Source: JBAXTE01 sp963556065
GTDB lineage: Bacteria; Bacteroidota; Bacteroidia; Bacteroidales; WCHB1-69
DNA length: 64,000 bases
Direction: 5' to 3'
NCBI GenBank assembly: GCA_963556065.3
Contig: CAUVYH020000017.1
Coordinates: 248,001-312,000, forward strand
Both the position numbers and the translations under genes were made by a program. Position 1 is the first letter of the stretch, and each line of letters begins with the position of its first letter. Below the pieces are notes generated by a model, which was not told the DNA's origin, made no database searches, and was given only the letters and a program-made list of their open reading frames with translations. Positions 27,815-38,100 of the stretch are shown here, one piece after another.

Positions 27815-27822
27815 TATTTTTG
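27815..27822 (+). promoter_or_regulatory. -7 element of the helicase gene
   Basis: TATTTTTG (TAnnTTTG) lies 26 bases before the helicase ATG. A TTG at 27795-27797 is a possible -33 core at 17-bp spacing. Confidence 0.62.
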
Positions 27823-27848
27823 TACATTATTTACGAATCCATATCATT

Positions 27849-28991
27849 ATGCCCTTTTCGCCCCTTGGTTTGTCTGCACTATTAGTGAAAGCATTGTCCG
27901 ATCAACAATATATCCAGCCTTATCCGATTCAGAAACAGGCAATTCCTGCCATAATCGAAGGAAAGGATGTTTTAGGCATCGCTCAAACCGGTTCGGGAAA
28001 AACGGTGAGTTATGTACTTCCCATTTTGCAATTGCTTCAACAGCGAACAGCTTTAAAAAACAGGCATATCCAGGCATTGGTTTTAGTTCCCACTAGGGAA
28101 TTAGCGGTTCAGGTCGGCGAGGTTTTCAACCTGTTTGGGCAAGTCATTCCCGAACGGATTAAATCGATGGCGGTTTTTGGCGGTGTTTCCATTAATCCGC
28201 AGATGATTAAAATGCAGGGAGTGGATATTTTAGTGTCCACTCCCGGGCGATTACTGGATTTAGTCTCTGCAAAAGCCGTCTATTTATCGGATGTGGAAAT
28301 TCTGGTTCTGGATGAAGCCGATAAGATGCTAAATCTGGGTTTTGAGGAGGAGATGACTCGGATATTCAAATTGTTGCCTTCAAAACGGCAAAATCTGTTA
28401 TTCTCGGCAACGTTGGGCAAAGGCATAGAAGACATTACCGAATTTCTTTTGCACAATCCGGTGAAAATTGAAATCGAAGATGAAGTAGAGAATCTGGATT
28501 TGATCAATCAGATAGCCTATTCCGTCGAAGAGCACCGAAAAGGTCCGTTTCTTCGTTACCTCATCAAGCAGCAGGAAATGCAACAGGTGCTGGTGTTTGT
28601 CTCTTCCACTCACAGAGCCGATGCCGTGGTAAGCAAACTCAAGATCAACGGCATTCACGCGGAAGCTATGCACAGCAAAAAAAGTCAGGGAGCACGAACG
28701 GAAGCGGTGAGAAAATTTAAAACAGGGAAATTGCAGGTTCTGGTATCCACGGATCTCATGTCGCGGGGTATTGATATTCCATTCTTACCTTTTGTAATCA
28801 ACTATGAATTGCCCCGCTCTCCAAAAGATTATATCCACCGAATCGGGCGAACCGGTCGTGCCGAAAACCCAGGAGAAGCAATATCGCTGGTGAGTTACGA
28901 CGAGCAACATCACTTTCGGGTAATCCAGAAAAAGATTCATAAACGGATTCCTCTAACGGATACGGAAGAGATTGTGCTGAGAGGGTTTTAA
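27849..28991 (+). CDS. DEAD-box RNA helicase (RhlE-like)
   Basis: A 380-aa ATP-dependent RNA helicase with both RecA domains and almost no C-terminal extension. Motifs in order: Q motif (PYPIQKQAIPAI), I (AQTGSGKT), Ia (PTRELAVQ), Ib (TPGR), II (DEAD), III (SAT), IV (VLVFVSSTHRA), V (STDLMSRGIDIP) and VI (HRIGRTGRA). It unwinds RNA duplexes in ribosome assembly or mRNA turnover. The lack of a basic tail places it among minimal RhlE-type proteins. Subfamily is uncertain; the helicase call is not. Confidence 0.94.
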   Translation: MPFSPLGLSALLVKALSDQQYIQPYPIQKQAIPAIIEGKDVLGIAQTGSGKTVSYVLPILQLLQQRTALKNRHIQALVLVPTRELAVQVGEVFNLFGQVIPERIKSMAVFGGVSINPQMIKMQGVDILVSTPGRLLDLVSAKAVYLSDVEILVLDEADKMLNLGFEEEMTRIFKLLPSKRQNLLFSATLGKGIEDITEFLLHNPVKIEIEDEVENLDLINQIAYSVEEHRKGPFLRYLIKQQEMQQVLVFVSSTHRADAVVSKLKINGIHAEAMHSKKSQGARTEAVRKFKTGKLQVLVSTDLMSRGIDIPFLPFVINYELPRSPKDYIHRIGRTGRAENPGEAISLVSYDEQHHFRVIQKKIHKRIPLTDTEEIVLRGF

Positions 28992-29109
28992 CTGTTCTGC
29001 TTTCATTCAACCTTACAACAGCTTTTGGGTGTTTTTTTATACTTGTTTTAATGGGTAGTCTGTTCCGCATATCATCGCGAAACACCAATAACAAGAGATT
29101 TGGGTGGAG

Positions 29110-29670
29110 TTAAACACCGTGTTTTTTGCTTTTGAGTTTTATGTCAATATTCAATTCGTCAGCGATCGATAGAATTCTTTCCCTAAGAAGTTTACATTTT
29201 TCCTTTACATTGATTAAATAGTCTATCGAGTCCATGTATCTGTGACAATCTTTCAATTTATCAATAGGCAACAAGGCGCAACTTAGACAATAAAAACCCT
29301 TTGATCTTCCGTCATCATATTGTGTGAGAAAATCTATCAAAATTTTCATTCGAATACGCTGCTGATTAATAAAATGGATTGTGCCATTTGTCTTTATGTA
29401 TTCTAAATTTGGAAGCATCTTTTTGTGGGTGACAAAAGAATCATATCCGACATTCTCTGTTGTTAACCGATCGCATGGAAAATTTGTACAATCAGCACAT
29501 GTTTCCAAATCTCTCTTTGTTGCACAACATGTTGCGACCCCACAGGATGGATGCTTCTCTTTGAAGTCCCTGCCAAAACAGCCGGGGCAAGCTGATTTCC
29601 CTTTTGTGTGGAATCTGGGACAAAGTCCGCAATCTATTCCACAACAACCGATTGTATTCTCTTTCTTCAA
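29110..29670 (-). CDS. Cys-rich DUF3795 protein
   Basis: A 186-aa soluble protein. The N-terminal ~70 residues are dense in Cys: IGCCGIDCGLCPRF, ACPGCFGRD, CGVATCCATKRD and CADCTNFPCDRL, the pattern of DUF3795. These very likely bind zinc or a metal cluster. The C-terminal ~110 residues are helical with another Cys pair (YCLSC). Function unknown. Start chosen at MKKENTIGCC. Its neighbour 30217-29726 on the same strand is 55 bp upstream. Confidence 0.85.
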   Translation of the reverse strand: MKKENTIGCCGIDCGLCPRFHTKGKSACPGCFGRDFKEKHPSCGVATCCATKRDLETCADCTNFPCDRLTTENVGYDSFVTHKKMLPNLEYIKTNGTIHFINQQRIRMKILIDFLTQYDDGRSKGFYCLSCALLPIDKLKDCHRYMDSIDYLINVKEKCKLLRERILSIADELNIDIKLKSKKHGV

Positions 29671-29725
29671 AATCGTAATGTTTTGTAAATGCGCGATTGT
29701 AATATCACATCTGAAGTTGATACGT

Positions 29726-30217
29726 TTATTTTTTAATCAGTTTTTCTTCAGCCATTATGTTATATGCGATGTCTGTCTCTGTTTGTCCTCCGGTGAATGA
29801 TCCAGGTAACAGAATCAGTCGTTTTTTAGTCTTACCTTTTTCATCGGTAAAAATCACAATAAATCGGGACCGTGTCAATCCGGTAATTCCTTTTATAAAT
29901 TTAACTTTTTGAATTGATTTTCTTTCGATTATCGGAGTTGCAGAGTTATTTAAACTATTAAAAATTCCATAAATCAAATACATTGCAACCAACAAAAATA
30001 GTATTGCCGTAAAATGGTCCTGTTTGTTAAAATTATCAATTGCAACATATATTAATCCAAGAGCAATCAAACCATAAATTACGAGAATTCTGGCAATGTT
30101 TTTCCCGGTAGTCAATTTAGCAACATTTCCGATAATTCCATCTCTTGTCAGGAAAATTTTGTCAGCTAGAATATGGCAATATCCCGTTTTTGTCCTAAAT
30201 CTTTTTTCTGAGTCCAT
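29726..30217 (-). CDS. Two-helix membrane protein, function unknown
   Basis: A 163-aa protein. Residues 1-40 are soluble (FRTKTGYCHILADKIFLTRDG). Two membrane helices lie at ~45-62 and ~70-90. The C-terminal part (RFIVIFTDEKGKTKKRLILLPG) is predicted beta-strand, so the two soluble parts may form one PH-like fold interrupted by the helical hairpin (inference). I know no function. A -7 element lies about 113 bases upstream. Confidence 0.75.
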   Translation of the reverse strand: MDSEKRFRTKTGYCHILADKIFLTRDGIIGNVAKLTTGKNIARILVIYGLIALGLIYVAIDNFNKQDHFTAILFLLVAMYLIYGIFNSLNNSATPIIERKSIQKVKFIKGITGLTRSRFIVIFTDEKGKTKKRLILLPGSFTGGQTETDIAYNIMAEEKLIKK

Positions 30218-30329
30218 AATTAATCGCTATACTTGCCATTTTAAACGAGTTATGCAAGAGGTTTTTATTCTTACGTTCACGGAACGGTATTTTAAAGCCT
30301 TCTTTCACACAGCTCTTTTTGTTTAATTG

Positions 30330-30337
30330 CAAAAGTA
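30330..30337 (-). promoter_or_regulatory. -7 element before the two-helix membrane protein
   Basis: Minus strand reads TACTTTTG (TAnnTTTG), 113 bases before the start codon, implying a ~100-nt leader. Confidence 0.5.
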
Positions 30338-30638
30338 ATAATCCTTTGTATATTTACCAATTTCCAGTGCAGAAAAGAGGTGGATGTTCTTTTGTGCTTT
30401 TTTTGCAGCTATTGCTAAGATGCTGTTTTGTAGAATCTACCGGTTTAAGTTACCTTTTGTATTTAATTGTTTCCAAACATTTTGATTGTGTAACCAACCT
30501 GAATACATCAATTTATACCTTGATGATTTTTTAAGAAAATTGCTTAAAAGCATAAGTAGAATACAATTGATTATCAGTAAGATTTACAGTTGTTCAATAT
30601 GTAAATAAATACAGAATATTATCGAGGTGTTATGGTAG

Positions 30639-30677
30639 AAAAAGAGGCGGCAAAATATTATTTTACCGCCTCTTTTT
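30639..30677 (-). terminator. Terminator after the Spo0M-like gene
   Basis: 12-bp stem (30639-30650 with 30666-30677), A and T runs on the arms, 15-nt AT-rich loop. It is placed 17 bp past the stop codon. Confidence 0.88.
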
Positions 30678-30693
30678 GTAAAGTACATGACAA

Positions 30694-31164
30694 CTATACC
30701 AATTTTACGTCTTTAATATCATTTGGATCTAATGCAGCACTTTTTACATCTGCAGTAGCAATAACATAGTATTCGGATTTCTCGTTGTTGGCAAAAGAAC
30801 CCAATTTGCCAATTCCGCCCATTACGCCACCTTTTTCTTTTAATTCATCGTTTGTCGATTTTAAAAGTTCAAAGTTTACCACAAAGGGAATTTCTTTGGT
30901 TTCTCCGGTTTTAATCTCGAAATTGCAAGGAACTTTGGTTTTTCCCAAGTCGAATTCTTTCGTCTTTTTTTCTTCACCTCTTCCTGTAGTGTACTTTTCT
31001 ACAAGTTTTACCTCAAGATCAATAACTTGTTGATCACTTTTTGTGGTTAAAGTAACTTTGCCATTAAAAGTTTTGCTGCTTTTTTCAATTTGTCCAGGTA
31101 CTTCAAGCACTACTTTTACGCCGCCGATACCTAATTTGTTTTTAATTGATGTGAAAAATCCCAT
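30694..31164 (-). CDS. Spo0M-like arrestin-fold protein
   Basis: A 156-aa soluble protein resembling Spo0M/SpoOM family members, which adopt an arrestin-like beta-sandwich. Visible features are FTSIKNKLGIGGVKVVLEVPG at the N-terminus (quoted region exceeds the core GIGGVKV), VTLTTKSDQQVIDLEVKLVE and EIPFVVNFELL. In Bacillus, Spo0M affects sporulation; this organism type does not sporulate, so the role here is unknown. No signal peptide. Monocistronic, with a good terminator. Confidence 0.82.
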   Translation of the reverse strand: MGFFTSIKNKLGIGGVKVVLEVPGQIEKSSKTFNGKVTLTTKSDQQVIDLEVKLVEKYTTGRGEEKKTKEFDLGKTKVPCNFEIKTGETKEIPFVVNFELLKSTNDELKEKGGVMGGIGKLGSFANNEKSEYYVIATADVKSAALDPNDIKDVKLV

Positions 31165-31243
31165 AATTCTAATGTTTAATGTTTATAAAGATAAATCCTG
31201 TTATGTTTTTTATACCTACAAATTTAGTAAATGTTTTTTTTAC

Positions 31244-31494
31244 TTCCAAATAAAAAACAATCCGATGCGTAAAACAAAAACAAAGGATTAAAAAATTATT
31301 ATTCTATTCATGTTTTTAACCGGATTATTTGTCAATACAATTGAAAAACAAGCACAAAGGCAAAATGAGTCAATTGATTTTGCAAATTATTAGGTGGATC
31401 TGTTACGGCTAATCAAAAGTTAGATACCGCTAAGTTGTAACAAGGTTTTTGATTTTTTTCGGCAAAACAAACATTGAATACTTTCAATTATTTT
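31244..31494. repeat. Diverged ~250-bp direct repeat, copy A
   Basis: Aligns with 38462-38722 in the same orientation. Shared blocks include TTCCAAATAAAAAACAAT, a TTTAACCGGATT stretch, AAGCACAAAG, the GGCTAATCA block, and CTAAGTTGTAA. Its right end overlaps the 3' end of the exosortase remnant. Confidence 0.8.
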
Positions 31495-31812
31495 ATTTTT
31501 TAGAAAATGATATTTATCGAGCCTCAACATTAAGCTGAAACGGATTGCAAACTTGTTGTTTTTAACCACATATATCCACATCAAAAACGTAAAAATATAC
31601 ACCGCAACATTGAAAACATAATCGTGGTTAAATTGCATTCGTTCTAGGTAAGCATGTATCGCAAAAAAAGGGTAACAATTCTTACAATATTGATTATGTT
31701 TATCGAAACGATCCCGATGGAAGAATATAGTAATTTCTTTTTTCCATTTTCCGGGATAAGAGCAAATTAGAGCGGCAAAGAATATCCACAGTTGAATTCC
31801 TAAAAAATAAAA
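31420..31812 (-). pseudogene. C-terminal remnant of an exosortase/archaeosortase-family gene
   Basis: On the minus strand one frame is open from just after a TGA at 31815-31813 to a stop at 31420. It reads LGIQLWIFFAALICSYPGKW, then a scrambled stretch, then FNHDYVFNVAVYIFTFLMW. In the next frame, ~31721-31667, the missing piece appears: SIGIVSINIINIVRIVTLF. Joined, these match the second half of exosortases, with the conserved Arg (NIVRI) and His (NHDYVF). Two compensating frameshifts separate them; the second is in a run of seven A. The N-terminal half with the catalytic Cys is absent; FLG stands where CxG is expected. It lies directly downstream of a protein with an exosortase-type signal. 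Confidence 0.75.
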
Positions 31813-31843
31813 TCATTTGCCAGTTTTTACCGACAAATGATTT
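31810..31843 (-). terminator. Terminator after the short CTERM protein
   Basis: 10-bp perfect stem (31810-31819 with 31834-31843), 14-nt loop, then a T-rich stretch on the minus strand. It also marks the point where the exosortase homology begins. Confidence 0.8.
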
Positions 31844-31875
31844 CACATTAATAAAAGAATTGAATATTTCCTTTT

Positions 31876-32103
31876 TTATTCGCCTTTTCCCTTCTTCTTG
31901 TACAAAGATTTTATTCCATAAGCCGCTCCTGCAATCAACAATGCCAAAGCACCACCGTCCAAAGGTGCGCCGACAGGTGGATCTCCACCGCCAGGTCCAC
32001 CGCCAGGATCGCCAGGTCCTTGAGCGAAGGTGGAAATTGTTGATGAAAGAATAAAAATCATTACAATAAGAGTAATTCGTTTTAAGATTGAGTGTTTTCT
32101 CAT
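31876..32103 (-). CDS. Short protein with exosortase-type C-terminal sorting signal
   Basis: A 75-aa protein: signal peptide (residues ~1-27, ending TFAQ), a short Gly/Pro/Asp linker (GPGDPGGGPGGGDPP), then APLDGGALALLIAGAAYGI and a basic tail (KKKGKGE). This motif, hydrophobic helix and basic cluster form a CTERM-like tripartite signal. It resembles the short P-(I/L)-D-G-G signals of Bacteroidota, which I recall as PID-CTERM. It is too small to be an enzyme; a surface or sorting role is inferred. It lies 19 bp after the 2022-aa gene, likely co-transcribed, and is followed by a broken exosortase gene. Confidence 0.82.
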   Translation of the reverse strand: MRKHSILKRITLIVMIFILSSTISTFAQGPGDPGGGPGGGDPPVGAPLDGGALALLIAGAAYGIKSLYKKKGKGE

Positions 32104-32122
32104 ATTATGGTAATTTTTGAAT

Positions 32123-35100
32123 TTATTTAATGATAATTTTCTTGACTTGAGTTTTATTTTCAGTAGTGACTCTAACCATATACATTCCTGATGAAAGATT
32201 ACTTAGATCAGTTGTAGTTTGGATGCCATTATGAACAATTTTGCCATCTGTGCCGTATATAATCACTTGTTTAATTGCATTGTTGGAAGAATTCAAGATA
32301 TAGAGAATCTTGTTGCTTTCCCAAATAGTTATATTTGAAGAATTCTGTGAATTATCAACGGACATTGGCAAAGATTCAATAAATTGAAATCTAGTGTTTG
32401 CATCCCCTACAGTTGCATTAAAAGAGTATGGGGTGTTGGGCTCCACGACTGTTTGTGTTTTTGTGTCGAACAAACGGGGAATATTTGTTTCAGAAAGAGT
32501 ATGCGTATATAAAAGTTGGTGTGAACCCGTTTCGGCAATATCTAAATAAATATATTTACCGATAATTTCATTTATTGAAGCCAATGCGCTGATTGCTAAG
32601 AAACTATTGTCTGATTTTATAGTGTGCATTTGTGGAGAAGTTGTACTTCCGGGGAGTTTTACGGCATCGGTTTCGGGATTAAAAACAGTTGAACCATTTT
32701 CACGAATGGCAATGACGGTTTCGTCGCTATTTGAATCTTTGTTGACTTTGACTCGAATGATATTGGTTGGATCTTCATCGTTGGTTTTCATGTAGCTGAC
32801 AGAGTTGTGAACCCTCACATTGTTATTCATGCTAATGCTTGGTCCAGGAGCAGTTGCCTGAACAAAGAAGCCTTGTTCCATGGCAATGTATCGAGAACCT
32901 CCATTGGTGCCAATTCCCCCGATGTATGTTGCGTATTGGTTATTATTCCATACATAAATACTGTTGGCAATATTGGTTTTAGCCCAACCGCTAGAAGCAT
33001 TCCAATCGATGGCACTTGGATAGGGGTTGCCAATCAGATTCCACCCGGTACTTGGTCCTGCAGCACCAGTAAGCTGAACGGAAGGAGTCACCGTGCCATT
33101 ATTAACTAATCCGGTAAAAGTGCGAATTTCATTTGCGGAATTTGTCCACACTGAAAACCCCTGACCTGTTGGCATTGGTGTTTCATCAGGAACAATATAT
33201 ACTCCGAATGTATTTGTTGATTCATTATAAGACCTTAGCCATATCCCATGAAATACACCGGCAACACCAACTGTAACCGGAGAAGATACGAGATGCCATT
33301 GACTGCCGGTAAGATAGCGTTCTATTTTAGAATCCATGGCATAGTTTACTGTCCCGTTATTAATAAATGAGCCAGTACCAACTGCAGTTGACTTGATGGT
33401 CATTTGTCCATTAATTGAAAGAGTCTGGCTCTCATTCACTGTCAAATATTTTTCCGGATTTATAGTCAGATTTTTACAATTAGCTGTTGAATTTATAGTA
33501 CACAGACCTGTGCCATCGATAATTACATTTGTAGTAGCACATGGCAACCCATTATCCCAATTGCCAACAAGATTCCAGCTGCCGGAGCCGGTAAATGTTG
33601 ATGTTGCCGGACATGGTGAAGTAATGGTAACTATAGTTGTAGCAGTTTCAACGCCACAAGCTCCTGATGCAGGAATTGTATAAGTTACCTGATAATCATT
33701 TATAGCAGAGGTGTTTGGTGTAATTGCTCCTGTTGAGGAGTTTATCGTTAAACCTACCGGAGTTGCTGAATATGAACCTCCTGTGTAAGCATTAGTTCCG
33801 CTGATAGATACGGATTGCAGCGTTGATATGTCGTTTGAGAATGGACTTCCCGAATAACTAATTATCGCTGTAGGAGAATTAGTTACAGTTACCAATTGTG
33901 TAATTCCACCGGTTGTATTTGTACAAGCGGTGTTTCCAACCCTGCGAACCCAAAATGTGGTATTTGAGGACAATGCTAATGTAGAGTAACCCGCATTTGT
34001 TTCGCCTGCAATAATGTTGCTGCCAACAGTTGAACCTGTTCCCCATTGATACGAGCACCCATCCCCTTCAGAGCCACCGGTGGCTGTTAAAATTGTGGAA
34101 CTTCCTTCGCAAATTGAGAATGTTCCTGTTATGCTTGTTGGTGCTGTTGGCATTGTATTTATAGTAACTGCCACAGCTTTTCGCAATGTGCTTTCGCAGC
34201 CATTAACCGTTTGACTGGCATAATATGTTCCCGTTGACAGCACGGTGGTGGAATTGATCATATTTCCATTCGTTGCAGCATCGTACCAAATAATATTAGC
34301 ACCCGTAAGCGTTGCCGTTAAATCGGACACTAACTTTCCTTGTGAAGAACAATACGTTTGCGATGCCGAACCGGTTGGCGCTAACGGCGTTGAATTAACG
34401 GTAACAGCGACCACTTTTCTCAGAGTGCTTTCGCAGCCATTAACCGTTTGACTGGCATAATATGTTCCCGTTGACAGCACGGTGGTGGAATTGATCATAT
34501 TTCCATTCGTTGCAGCATCGTACCAAATAATATTAGCACCTGTAAGCGTTGCCGTTAGATCGGACACCAACTTTCCTTGTGAAGAACAATACGTTTGCGA
34601 TGCCGAACCGGTTGGTGCTAACGGCGTTGAATTAACGGTAACAGCGACCACTTTTCTCAGAGTGCTTTCGCAGCCATTAACCGTTTGGCTGGCATAATAT
34701 GTTCCCGTTGACAGCACGGTGGTGGAATTGATCATATTTCCATTCGTTGCAGCATCGTACCAAATAATATTAGCACCTGTAAGCGTTGCCGTTAGATCGG
34801 ACACCAACTTTCCTTGTGAAGAACAATACGTTTGCGATGCCGAACCGGTTGGTGCTAACGGCGTTGCATTTACGGTAACAGCCACTGCTTTTCGCAATAT
34901 ACTTTCACAACCATTAACCGTTTGGCTGGCATAATATGTTCCCGTTGACAGTGCGGTGGTGGAATTGATCATATTTCCATTCGTTGCAGCATCGTACCAA
35001 ATAATATTAGCACCCGTAAGCGTTGCCGTTAAATCGGACACTAACTTTCCTTGGGAAGAACAATACGTTTGCGATGCCGAACCGGTTGGCGCTAACGGCG

Positions 35101-38100
35101 TTGAATTGACGGTAACAGCGACCACTTTTCTCAGAGTGCTTTCGCAGCCATTAACCGTTTGGCTGGCATAATAATTCCCTGTTGACAGCACGGTGGTGGA
35201 ATTGATCATATTTCCATTCGTTGCAGCATCGTACCAAATAATATTAGCACCTGTAAGCGTTGCCGTTAGATCGGACACCAACTTTCCTTGTGAAGAACAA
35301 TACGTTTGCGATGCCGAACCGGTTGGCGCTAACGGCGTTGAATTAACGGTAACAGCGACCACTTTTCTCAGAGTGCTTTCGCAGCCATTAACGGTTTGGC
35401 TGGCATAATAATTCCCCGTTGACAGCACGGTGGTGGAATTGATCATATTTCCATTCGTTGCAGCATCGTACCAAATAATATTAGCACCTGTAAGTGTTGC
35501 CGTTAGATCGGACACCAACTTTCCTTGTGAAGAACAATAGGTTTGCGATGCTGAACCGGTTGGTGCTGCCGGAGTAGTATTTATGGTAACCGCCACGGCT
35601 AATCTGGTTGGACTTTCGTTCCCATTGATTGTCTGGCTGGCGTAATATGTTCGTGTAATCAAGGTAGTAGTTGAAGTTATCACATTTCCGGCGGTTGCAG
35701 CATCGTACCAAATAATGTTGGTACCGGTAAGTGTTGCCGTTAAATCGGACACCAACTTGCCTTCTGAAGCACAATATGATTGGGTTGCCGGACCGGTTGG
35801 AGGCAGTAACGGAAATCCATCAAATTCATCTGCCCCGATATCGTATTTTGTTGCTCCGCCATTTACAGACCCGGATGGTCCCGGTCGTGCATCTACATCA
35901 AAATCGTCAACAAATGTCGCTATATTAATTCCGCCCGATTCCAAAGGATTATTTGGAGTAGAAGGAATAATATGCAAATAATTAGCATTTGCGCCTGTTG
36001 TACTTACAAATAGCGGAGTAACATTATAATTATAAGAAGCTTTTTCTCTAACTCCCATAGCGGTTTTATATGATGCCAATGTATTATATAAATTTGTGCC
36101 ATCCCAAAACAAACCACTGGTGCCATAAAAACAGTTATTGTTTGAGGAGGTTGAATAAGTAGTTAGCGTATTACTGCTTCTCATGTATGCAACTGCATTT
36201 CCGCTCCCTTTGGGATTAGCAAGGTTCACAATAATATTGTTTTGCATTAGAATAGTCGGGCTTGTGCTTGTGTATATCCCGGCCATAGATGCGTTGACAC
36301 CACTACTGGTTGTACTGCCAATAAATACTGTATTATTATAGATATTTGAAGTTCCGGCATTTATCCAAATGCCTGCCAACGAGAGATATGGGCTTGTTGA
36401 AGAAGTAAAAGCGGTGCTCGATAATTCGCCTATAATATTATTGTAAATAACATGATATACAGATGTGCCCACATAAATACCCTTTGCAGTTCCGTCCGGA
36501 TTAGATGTGCTTAATCCGTAAATTTTGTTCTTATAAATACTTATGGTTCCGTTTACAACCGGAGTACTACTAATTCCTATTACATCTTTTGCATTACTAA
36601 AGGAATGGATCACATTCCCGCTAATATCCGTACCAGCTCCGTTACCACTGCTACTGGATGCTGATATACCAAGCAATGTTGATTCTCCCTGAGCCGAAAA
36701 ATTATAAATCGTGTTATTTTGAAACACTTTCGTTGAATTTTGTCCATACTCTCTGATTCCACAAATGGTGGGGACTAAAGCAGAAGTCGTGGAAAAACCC
36801 GAGATGGCATTCCCATTTGCCGTAAAAACATATCTATTGCCGGAACCTTCACCAATAATTCCCCAAATTGATGCCGTTGATGCCGGATTATTAATGACAA
36901 AATCAGAGAAGGTGTTTGAATTAAATGTTCCGGTATAAAACGCATACATATTTATTCCTAACAAACTACCACTTCCACTTTGTGTAATGTTGGTGAGAGT
37001 ATTGTCGCTTGCTGACAATGTAGCTGCATTTCCGGCATAAATCGCTGTTAAGGCTCCTGTTGTTGTTATTGTTTCAATGTTATTTACCGTATTGCTATTA
37101 ATGTTGATGGTATTGGAAGAGTAGCCCGACCCATTATAAATACCAACAAACGTCCCGGTAGATGATGTTAACGAAACATTTGAGATGTTATTGCCGGTAA
37201 TACTGCAAGCATTTGTTGCCGTTGAGCTTGTTGTCATTTGTATGCCGCGAAAAGCTCCGGCATAATCACTTCCCAACAATGTTAATGTGCCCGTGCCTGA
37301 ATTATTTGAATAACCAATGGTGTTTCCGGTAATCTGAACATTATCCGCATAAATGTTGAAAAAATAAATGCCATACATTGTCCCCCCAGATGTAAATGTT
37401 CGTGGTGCAGTTTGGTATATTTTATTGTTAGAAATAGTCCAATCGGTATTCCACGTTGCTGCATAAATTCCGGCACATCCTGCAGCTCTAAAGAAATCAT
37501 AAATTTCACAATTATCAATGGTAATGTTACTGTTGCATTTTACATTGGTTGCATCAACAGTGCCATAATTCAGAATTCCGATTGAGGGTAGATTTTCACC
37601 TGCCGGACCAATTTTACAATAGGAAATTGTGTTGTAATCATTGCCGGTAACAGATCCCAGACCAAAATAGATAGTCCCTCCATTTTCACTGCCTGAAGAA
37701 GTGGGTAATATCTTACTTGCAGATCCAAGAACTGTACAATTAGTAATAGTATTGTATGTTGCATCAAGTACGAACCCGATTGTACCGGTACTTTGCCCCC
37801 CCGGGCCAACTCCTGTACTGTAATTTGTAATAGTTAATGAATTTCCGCCTGAATTTAATCCATCGATAACTACCCTGTCGGCACCGTTAAACAGTATGAT
37901 TGAAGAACCAAAACGGTCACCCGAAATAGTTCTTATCCCGCTTGGTTTAATAGTCAAAGAGACCCAATCCCATTCAGTAATTGTTTCGGTTGTAGTTACT
38001 GCAATGTCTGAAGTAATCGTTAAAATGGGATTATAACCAACTTGTGTATTCCCTTTAATGGCATTAACAGCATTTGTAATTGATGTGTAATTGGTTCCAT

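Larger units (their letters stand above)
30218..30693. other. Intergenic stretch, 476 bp
   Basis: No convincing gene. It holds a minus-strand -7 element and the terminator of the Spo0M-like gene at its right end. A GATTATCAGT-type fragment near 30565 matches the start of the dispersed 60-bp element on the other strand, without the rest. Confidence 0.6.

Noticed and set aside
31420..31638. 72-codon reverse frame as an independent small gene
   Set aside because: Its sequence is the C-terminal end of an exosortase-like protein and continues upstream without a natural start; it was called a pseudogene instead.
34245..35408. Five antisense frames of ~70 codons spaced 237 bp apart
   Set aside because: They are the reverse of the Ig-like repeats in the surface protein gene.
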